Source of the DNA: Diphasiastrum complanatum
Taxonomy: Eukaryota; Streptophyta; Lycopodiopsida; Lycopodiales; Lycopodiaceae
DNA length: 64,000 nt
Direction of reading: 5' to 3'
Assembly: GCA_029204225.1 (NCBI GenBank)
Contig: CM055110.1
Location: 39,125,515 to 39,189,514 of the forward strand
Shown: one piece after another, positions 57,098 to 64,000 of the stretch
Layout: each line of letters starts with the position of its first letter
Position numbering within the stretch: position 1 is the stretch's first letter
Translations under genes and position numbers: made by a program
The notes under the pieces: generated by a model
What the model saw: only the letters and a program-made list of their open reading frames with translations
What the model was told of the DNA's origin: nothing
Databases searched by the model: none

Positions 57098-58884
57098 AAA
57101 GCAAGGATGAACTTAACAAGGATTTCTGCAAACTCAATGCTACCACAAGGAAGGACCATCATCCTCTGCCTTTCACTGATTCCATCCTAGATCAGGTTGC
57201 TGGTCAAGAGCGTTACAGTTTTTGTGACAGCTTTTCTGGATATAATCAAATTGGAGTGCGAAAGGAGATTCGTTCAAAGACCATATTCACTACGGATTGG
57301 GGCACTTATGCCTACAACAAAATGCCCTTTGGTCTTTGTAACGCTCCAGCGACTTTTCAACGAATCATGATGTTAATTTTTGCTGTCTTCCTAAGAACTT
57401 TTCTCAAAATATCTATTGATGATTTTTGTGTATATAGTGATATAAAGACACACCTGCAGAAGCTGAAATTAACATTGAGATACTTGTTTATCTCTTCATC
57501 CAGAGAAATATTTTTTTGGTATGAAAGAAGGAATATTGCTCAGACACAGAATATCTAACAGAGGAATAGAAGTTGACAAAGATAAAGTCAAGTTTATAAA
57601 GAATCTTCAGATACCAACCAATTTATGTGAACTAAGAGCTTTCTTAGGACATGTTGGCTATTACCAAAGATTTATTCAAAATCATGCTTCTATTGCTGCC
57701 TCTCTTACACATCTACTGAAGAAACAAGTGGAATACTTGTGGACGAATGAACAGCAGAAAACATTCAAAGAACTTAAGCAAAGATTGATCAATGCTCCTA
57801 TTCTGAGACCACCCAACTCGGCTATTTTATTTTACAATTATGTGGATGTTTTTGCATTTGCTATTGACGTCTGTCTAAGTTAGAAGAACGACTAGAAGAA
57901 GGATCATCCCATCTACTATGCGAGTCGATAGCTTAGTGCATCAAAGAAAAATTATTCAACTACAGAAAGGGAAGCACTTGGCATGATTTTCACTGTTAAA
58001 AAATTTCAGCATTACTTACTAGGATATGCATTTATTTTTCATGTGGCTCATTATGCACTTAAGTATCTTGTAAATAAACCAGATCTATTAGGATGAATTG
58101 CTCGATGAGTTCTACTTCTGCATGAATTCACTTATCAAGTAGAGCTTTGTCAAGAAAAATATCATACGAATGCTGATTATCTATCGCGACTCAGCACCAA
58201 AAAACTTGAAGACCCTATCAATGATGATTTTTCAAATGAACATTTATTCGAGATTTCATCTATAAATTCGCTATATTCTGATATCATTACTTATCTCAAG
58301 GATCAGATATATCCGGATGGTTACAATTTGGAGCAAAAGACAGTTTTTCAATATAAGGTAGCACCTTATACAATTATTAACAATGTTTTGTACAAGCTTG
58401 GTGCTGACCATCAACTACGAAGATGTCTCGAAACTGAATACATTAAAAAGGTCGTTAAAGCCTTACACTCAGAAGATGTTGGTGGACATTTTGCTTTGAA
58501 GAATACAATTAATAAGATATTGACTGCCAAGTACTGGTGGCCAACAATGTTCAAGGATGTGTCAAATTTTATTTGTTCATGTGATCCATGCCAGAGAACT
58601 GGTAAGCCTACAAAAGCAATGAATTGGTCGTTGACACCAATCATGCCTCTTGCACCATTCGAGAAGTGATGGATTGACTTTGTCGGTCCAATCAAACCTA
58701 TTACCCAACATACAAAATGTCGTTATATTCTAGTTGCAACAGATTATGCTACAAAGAACGTTGAAACAGAGGCGACGAAACGAAACGATGCAAAAACTGT
58801 CATGACATTTTTATTCAAATATATCATCACTAGATATGGTTGACCACTCGAACTAGTAAGTGACCGAGGTACACATTTTGTAGG
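57098..58884 (+). pseudogene. Ty3/gypsy RT, RNase H and integrase N-terminal part
   Basis: RT: KLNATTRKDHHPLPF, DQVAGQERYSFCDSFSGYNQI, MPFGLCNAPATFQRIMM and KISIDDFCVYS (the xDD site). After a frameshift near 57515: LRAFLGHVGYYQRFI, LTHLLKK. RNase H: NYSTTEREALGMIF, HTNADYLSRL. Integrase: the HHCC zinc region (HSEDVGGHF to CDPCQRTG, 58470-58605), WIDFVGPI, and VSDRGTHFV where it breaks off. Single stops at about 57880, 57930, 58095, 58107, 58666 and 58840. Domain order RT-RH-INT is gypsy. The upstream gag-protease is absent. Confidence 0.92.
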
Positions 58885-59205
58885 AAGTTTGGTCAAAAAT
58901 AGAAAACTTGGTATTTTCAGTGGAAATTTCGGCAGAGCTTCGCTAGCAAAGGTGACAAATGACTCGAATTCAGCCCTTATATAGCGGAATTTAGAGTGCG
59001 TATTCGGTGAAATCCACTTTTCCTTGTTCAATTCTACCCAAATTTTGGTAGGCACCTTCTTCACAAAATTCTAAGATCTCAGGGAAGTCTGCGAGAGTTC
59101 AGAAGGTGATTTGACTGCTATGCGAAGGTTCTGCGAGGGTTCAGGCTGTCTGTGAGGGTTCAACTCTCGCAAGAAGTGATCTCTCGCATAACTTGTGATC
59201 AGAAA
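58885..59205. other. Foreign segment replacing part of the integrase core
   Basis: Between VSDRGTHFV and KLPSVLWAYRNT, some 80-90 integrase residues (with the catalytic Glu) are missing. About 320 unrelated bases lie there. They contain TTATATAG at 58977 and three or four copies of TGCGAGRGTTCA/CTGTGAGGGTTCA near 59090-59170. Origin unknown. It could be part of another LTR. Confidence 0.65.
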
Positions 59206-59680
59206 CTACCATCAGTTCTCTGGGCTTATCGCAACACAGAGAAAATCACTACGAAACAGACACCATATTTTCTTACATATGGTATGCATCCTATTTTGCC
59301 AATTGAATTTGAGGTGAGAACCTTTCGTATTCAAGCTCAACGAACAGATGCAGAATGTATTAACGAAAGGTTGACTAATATTGAAGAACTAGCTAAAGCT
59401 CGAGAGACTTCACAAAAACTAACGGAGGAAATCCAGAAACAAAGAAAGGAGAAATATGACAGTCATATAAAAAAAATGTGATCTTAAAGTTGATGATTAT
59501 GCACTGATATATGATAGTCGCCATCAAAAGTTCCCTGAAAAACTCCATATGCGATGGCTTGGATCTTATATAGTCATAGAGGTATTTGACAATGGTTCTG
59601 TGCAACTTCAATCACTTGAAGGTGAACTATTACCTACACGTATTAACAGGTCCAGACTGAAGAAATACTACCTTTGACCA
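59206..59680 (+). pseudogene. Gypsy integrase C-terminal region
   Basis: KLPSVLWAYRNTEKITTKQTPYFLTYG, ERLTNIEELAKARETSQKL, then after a one-base shift at 59478 DDYALIYDSRHQKFPEKLHM, RWLGSYIVIEVFDNG and LLPTRINRSRLKKYY, ending at a natural-looking stop (59677). There is no chromodomain. Confidence 0.9.
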
Positions 59681-59689
59681 TAATTTTTT

Positions 59690-60459
59690 TACTCTTATTA
59701 TTTTCTAGTATTTTTTTGGAATTAATCGCGAATTTTCATTTATCGTTTCTAAAAAAAATTTCTTTTATCTTTTATAGAAATTTTTGTGAAATTTTCTACC
59801 ACCGTCCAACATTTTTCATAAAGTTTCGTGAAATTTTCAAAAAAATTTCTTGACTTGTCTCAATCTTTCAATAACATTTTAAAAGTATTTTCGAGAATCT
59901 TTTGCGACACTAAATTTGTTAATGAAATTTTCGTAAATCGTTTTCGAGAATTTTTCTAGAATCTTTTCTAGCATTTTCTCTAGTTTTTTGAGAAATTTTC
60001 TCGTATGTCACTAAAATTTTCGAGAGTTTCTGTATCATTTTTTAGGATCCTTCGAGAAACTTTCGCGAAACTTTTCTAGAATCTTTCTAGCATATTTTTG
60101 AGAATATTTCAAGAATCTCTCAACCTACTTTTTGTATCCCTCCATTAAAGATGATGGCCACGTGATCATCATTATTCACACGTGTGTATGCTCACATATC
60201 AAAACAAATATTGTTTCTCCTTAATTTATTTATTTTTCTTTTCAAAAACGGTCTTTTGTCATTAAAGATCAATCTGTCAAATTATAGTTTCAAACACTGA
60301 GCCATGCACGTCCTCCATAAATGGAAGTGACTGATGTCAAGTCACCATGCCACATCATCATCCCTTCCACACCGCTACTGCTTATTAGAGTTATTTTCCA
60401 TTTTCCTTCCTTATACTTTCTACCTGCAAAATCCGCCTGGCATCCATCTAGTCCTTTTT
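59690..60459. repeat. Spacer with degenerate TTTTCGAGAATCTTT repeats
   Basis: Between 59750 and 60120 words such as TTTTCGAGAATCTTT, TTCTAGAATCTTT, TTCGAGAAACTTT and AAATTTTCGTAAAT recur some 15 times without a fixed period. 60130-60450 is non-coding in plus sense; ATCGATGCAG at 60462-60471 could be a splice acceptor for the next ORF. Confidence 0.6.
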
Positions 60460-60471
60460 GGATCGATGCAG

Positions 60472-62320
60472 GTTGGGTGATTTGAAAGTGGACCCCGCCA
60501 TCATCCTCTCTGAAGTCAGTACTGAGTTTGTGAACTTCTATCCATTCAATTTCGGAGGAGGAATTCAAAGTTCACGTACAAGGCAAATTCTTCACCATCT
60601 TTGAAGACATGTTCTACACAACCCTTGGCTTACCAATGGACGAGAAGATGGTTGCAACCAATAAAGATTCGGTGGATGAAGCTGCCCACTTCCTAAGCAA
60701 CTGCTTCGTACCCACGAAGGGGTATAAAATCTCTATGATCCGAGATACAACATTCAAACTGTTTTGTGAATACGCAAACCAAGCAATATTTTTGACGGAT
60801 GCGGATGCCACAATTTCAGTTCAAAATTTTGGTTACATATTGGATGCGCTTGCGGGTAATCCAGTGTGCTTCGGCATTATCACATATAAAGCTTTTTTGC
60901 GTTGGATCAAACATCAAAAGTTTTTTGGAGTCGGACCCCACGTTTCTCGCCTATGCGCTCATTTTCAAATTTTGACTGAGCAAGAGAAAATAATGTTGAC
61001 GGGAAGAATGTTGGCTCCACAGCCAATTGATATTTCCAACCTCATTTCCGTGCCTATTCTGATTACATCCAATGCTGCACCAGCAGTCGAAGTAGCAGCT
61101 ACCACTGTTATGGACATTGATGTTGCACCATCTCAGTCAGATACGGTTCCAACTGTGGCAATGGATACTGATGGAGCAACTGCTGCTGCTGCTGATTTCT
61201 CTGAGGATGATGCAACCCAGTCCGACACATCAGACAAAGGACAAATAGCTATTGAAGACGACATTGGGGCACCTGTGGCAGATGAAGAAGAACAGACGAC
61301 CAACCCTAGTGGTTTCGATCCATGACAGAGAAAGCCAAAAATTTAGTGGCTGAAGTATATGAGTTCGATAAGTACCACCGACAACTCACCATGGAGCTTA
61401 TCAACTCAGAAAGAAAATTTTTAGACTCTCTCAAGGATTCCTACAAGAAGATTGATTCGCTCAAATCAGACAACACGAAGCTGATCGAACAAAATCGTTC
61501 TCTCGAAACACAGCTTCAGACTCTAATAAAGGAAACTGATTCTTTGAAGCAGACAAATAAGACGATTCAGGCCAAGTCTGACAATTTAAAGACTCAAAAC
61601 GATTCTTTGAAGCAGCAACTTTTGGCTGCAAATCAACATAATGTCGCGCTCCAGAAACATTTATAGGAGGAGCGAATGACAAGACTAAAGACAGAAACTG
61701 CTCTGACTCTGAGCACCAATGCAAGGTCAATCACAGTCGATCTCACGAAGCTGAACTGGCTCCAAGGCCAGATGCTCAAAAATTTTGAGTCGAGTTCTTA
61801 CAACCGCTCGATGATGCGAAGGCTCTTGTCGAGGAAGAGTTGGCTGAGCTGAAGGAGCTCTAGAGTGATGCCACTCCATCTTGCAGTGGTCCAGTGCACA
61901 CGATGAATACCTTCAGGCCCTGTTTCGAATTGATGACCTCACACAGCAAATCCAAGCTGTGTCTACCTGCACCAGAGCCTCAGACCATCTAGAATTCTTG
62001 GAGGCTGTCGCAAAGATTGACAAACTCGAACAGGATCTGTCAAATCTTAAGCAACAATTGGAAGATCAGAAGTTGGTTGCTGAGTTGCAAACTCAGGACT
62101 TGACAACTGCATCTACACAGCCAAAGCAAATGCGGCAAAATCAATCGAAGGTATGTGCTGACAGATTCCGTGCATTTTCTAAACGCTTCTGGAAATGGTG
62201 TCCACATGCTTTTAATATTGAATTGCAATGGCATGTGGATTACATGATGCTACCAGGCGCAGTAGGCATCGCCTTCGATGAATGGAAGCGACCTTGGGAG
62301 AAGGATGACTTTTTCTAGTT
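60472..62320 (+). pseudogene. Extra post-pol ORF of the gypsy element, coiled coil
   Basis: Pieces in one direction: EVSTEFVNFYPFN, then after a shift EEEFKVHVQGKFFTIFEDMFYTTLGLP, resembling the entry of the plant 'putative transposon protein' (Transposase_32-like) domain. This is inference. The main frame (60609-61325, 238 residues) ends with an acidic Thr/Ala-rich region. A frame shift at 61322 (ATGA overlap) leads into 61322-61666, a strong coiled coil (SLKSDNTKLIEQNRSLETQL, NDSLKQQLL). A further coiled-coil frame follows at 61881-62318 (HLEFLEAVAKIDKLEQDLSN), ending in WKWCPHAFNIELQWHVDYM. It lies between pol and the PPT, so it belongs to the element. Confidence 0.55.
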
Positions 62321-63318
62321 ATGGGCCCATCTCTCTATCGAACAGAAAGGATGTCTCTACTGGGGCATAATCCAGAGTAAGTTCCAGATTGTACCTTTCG
62401 GATCAGCATAGTTATACATAGGCTCTTCGGCTATGTATGCTCTCGAATATATTTGAATCAAAGAACGTCAATTTTTGCGGAACGAAGATCATAAACGACA
62501 TTTTTGGAAGCGAAAGCTGTAGTTTCAAGTATACAAACCACAAGCTGTTGTGGATTTAGACGCATTCGACGATGCAAGATTGCTGATTAATATAAATATG
62601 GCTTATCCGGAATTATTCAGTCTTTATGTAGATTGGGAGCGAAACCTTGCAGAGATTTGACGTAATTTGCAAGATAGAAGGAAGTTATTCCGTTATAAGC
62701 AGTTCTATACATAAACATTTTGGCGATTTGGTACCTTTGCGACGAAGCCATTATTTTTTGTTCAGAATCTTTATGTTAAAACGCAATTTTATTAGATTTT
62801 CAGCTCATTACTGTAAAGAAATCACTCTACGTAGTGATTCAGACGAAGATACCAAGTTAACCCAGGAGCTGTTCGATGGAACATTGCTCCCGGTTAAGTT
62901 AGAAGAATTTGGCAACCTACCAGTTGGCCGCTACACAAAATCAAAAGAAGACTTGCTGTTGATCAAAGCTCAACAAAACTTGGAGCTTGTTCAAAAATTA
63001 TATGAAGAACTGAATCGTTCATGAATATTCATTCGTGCCTTTGTTGTGGTGATGTTTCTATGGGATGCTGAATTTTTTAAGTTTGATTCCAGTTTTCATC
63101 AACAACTCAAAGATCAACTCAAAACAATCTACTCAATTAAAGAAACAGCAAGATACATATTCTCTAAGACGAAGAAATATCTAAAGGACGAAATACACGA
63201 AGAAATATCTTTTTGCCTTAACGAAAATCTGACGAACAAGAATGTTTCTCGAATAATCCTCGAAATGAAGATGATATGTTCACGAGGACGTTTCACATTT
63301 GAGGAAGGGGATATTTGA
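62321..63318 (+). pseudogene. C-terminal remnants of the post-pol ORF
   Basis: Frames with many stops (LSIEQKGCLYWGII, NMAYPELFSLYVDWERN) lead to an open end at 62815-63021 (LRSDSDEDTKLTQELFDG, KAQQNLELVQKLYEELNRS). A last frame, 63046-63318, ends RGRFTFEEGDI, whose final codons overlap the PPT. The last frame may be a separate small ORF or chance coding. Confidence 0.4.
63301..63315 (+). other. Polypurine tract of the gypsy element
   Basis: GAGGAAGGGGATATT directly precedes TGATGCCACAAAAATG. It marks the inner end of the 3' LTR and proves the ORF upstream is internal to an LTR element. Confidence 0.7.
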
Positions 63319-64000
63319 TGCCACAAAAATGTTAAATATTGAATATCAACATAAATATGGCATGATATACTCAAAAATGAAGATATGAGCTGGTTAAGTA
63401 TAAATCATGAAGAGGCCTAAGTCATTTTTTGCTAGGTCATCCATACGAAACGACTAGATAAGAAAAGACATGTTAAACTAGAGTAACTTTAGCTCATAGT
63501 TAAGTATACCTCCTATGGTATACTTGAACGTATTTTCAATCTAATTGTTAACTAGACCCTTTCGCGGGAGCGATGCACCTGTTGTTTTAGAGGTGTGTTT
63601 GTTCACCCCGTAGACCATATATTGATCTCACACTTTAGTCTCGATCATCGAGAGAGAAGAGTTTATGCTTATGTAAGAGATTGAAGAAGTGAATAGAGTT
63701 CTGTGAGTTATTCTCTCTTATCTCTGTTCTCCGCACTACTGAGTGTGAGTGATCTTGAGTCTGCTAACAATCTCTAACACATTTCATGAATTACTCTCTG
63801 ATCAGACAGTCGCTCTAGTGCATTACAGTCATTTGTTGTGTATCTGTAAAGCATGCTCTAAAGAACTGTCTTAAAACCATCTTATTCGTCTGTTACAAAT
63901 ACTTTCTTTTCGACACTCGAATAACGACTATCTTTGGTACAGTCTAGCATGATCATTGAATAAAATTGTATGTATACATATGAGATGACAGTCCCTGTCT
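63316..64000 (+). repeat. 3' LTR of the gypsy element, running off the window
   Basis: Starts TGATGCCACAAAA after the PPT and continues to the window end without coding sequence. GTTAAGTATACCTCCTATGG and ATACTTGAACG form an imperfect inverted pair near 63500. The other LTR is not in this window, so the extent is a minimum. Confidence 0.55.

Noticed and set aside
58744-59064. 106-residue minus-strand ORF over the integrase break
   Set aside because: Half of it is antisense to clear gypsy integrase sequence, the rest to the foreign block.
60290-60568. 92-residue minus-strand ORF
   Set aside because: It overlaps the better-supported plus-strand start of the post-pol ORF and has no recognisable motif.

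Overview
The window looks like repeat-dominated nuclear DNA of a land plant. The evidence is many diverged Ty1/copia retrotransposons whose primer sites match initiator tRNA-Met, a Ty3/gypsy element, very long (CT)n/(GA)n arrays, AT-rich spacers, and spliceosomal-type introns in the few gene-like pieces. The clade cannot be fixed from the sequence. I see no rRNA, tRNA, CRISPR or bacterial operon structure. Almost every coding stretch is a broken copy with stops or frameshifts.

Layout, left half. 0-0.55 kb is an LTR. 0.57-8.45 kb is a decayed multi-exon locus on the + strand, with a ParB-like DGNHR motif and then a SET-like region. It is bordered by same-orientation fragments of one copia family and split by a nearly complete minus-strand copia (1797-7184), which itself carries a MITE at 3243-3609. 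8.45-12.06 kb is the 5' part of another minus-strand copia (pre-integrase, gag, primer site, LTR). 13.88-19.76 kb is a gag-only LTR element. Its LTRs carry hairpin modules separated by (CT)n, and its right LTR was split by a solo LTR. 21.0-26.1 kb holds two copia copies head to head (minus, then plus).

Layout, middle. 26.3 kb is a gypsy integrase tail. 27.4-30.2 kb is a minus-strand pseudogene resembling DUF7869-type proteins. 30.6-34.0 kb is an internally deleted copia. 34.0-36.3 kb holds unrecognised ORFs, one sharing a motif with the ORF at 25.1 kb. A second MITE copy (36.8 kb), a 645-bp element with terminal inverted repeats (37.7 kb), a GGGCTAA-like minisatellite (38.6-39.2 kb), a DUF8039-like gene remnant with four internal peptide repeats (39.3-40.3 kb), and a 166-174 bp tandem repeat (42.7-43.2 kb) follow.

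Layout, right end. 44.56-50.46 kb is the best-delimited element: a copia with two 271-bp LTRs ending TTAGAATT/AATTCTAA rather than TG/CA. 51.9-53.5 kb holds copia fragments, and 53.96-54.93 kb an unrecognised two-exon coiled-coil gene. 56.4-57.1 kb is a copia piece fused directly to a gypsy pol (57.1-59.7 kb). That gypsy is followed, before its PPT and 3' LTR (63.3 kb), by about 2.8 kb of coding remnant rich in coiled coil, in the position of an extra post-pol ORF.

There is no co-operating gene system here. The main story is nested transposition, capture of non-retroviral ORFs, and decay. All family calls come from reading motifs by eye, and no search was run.
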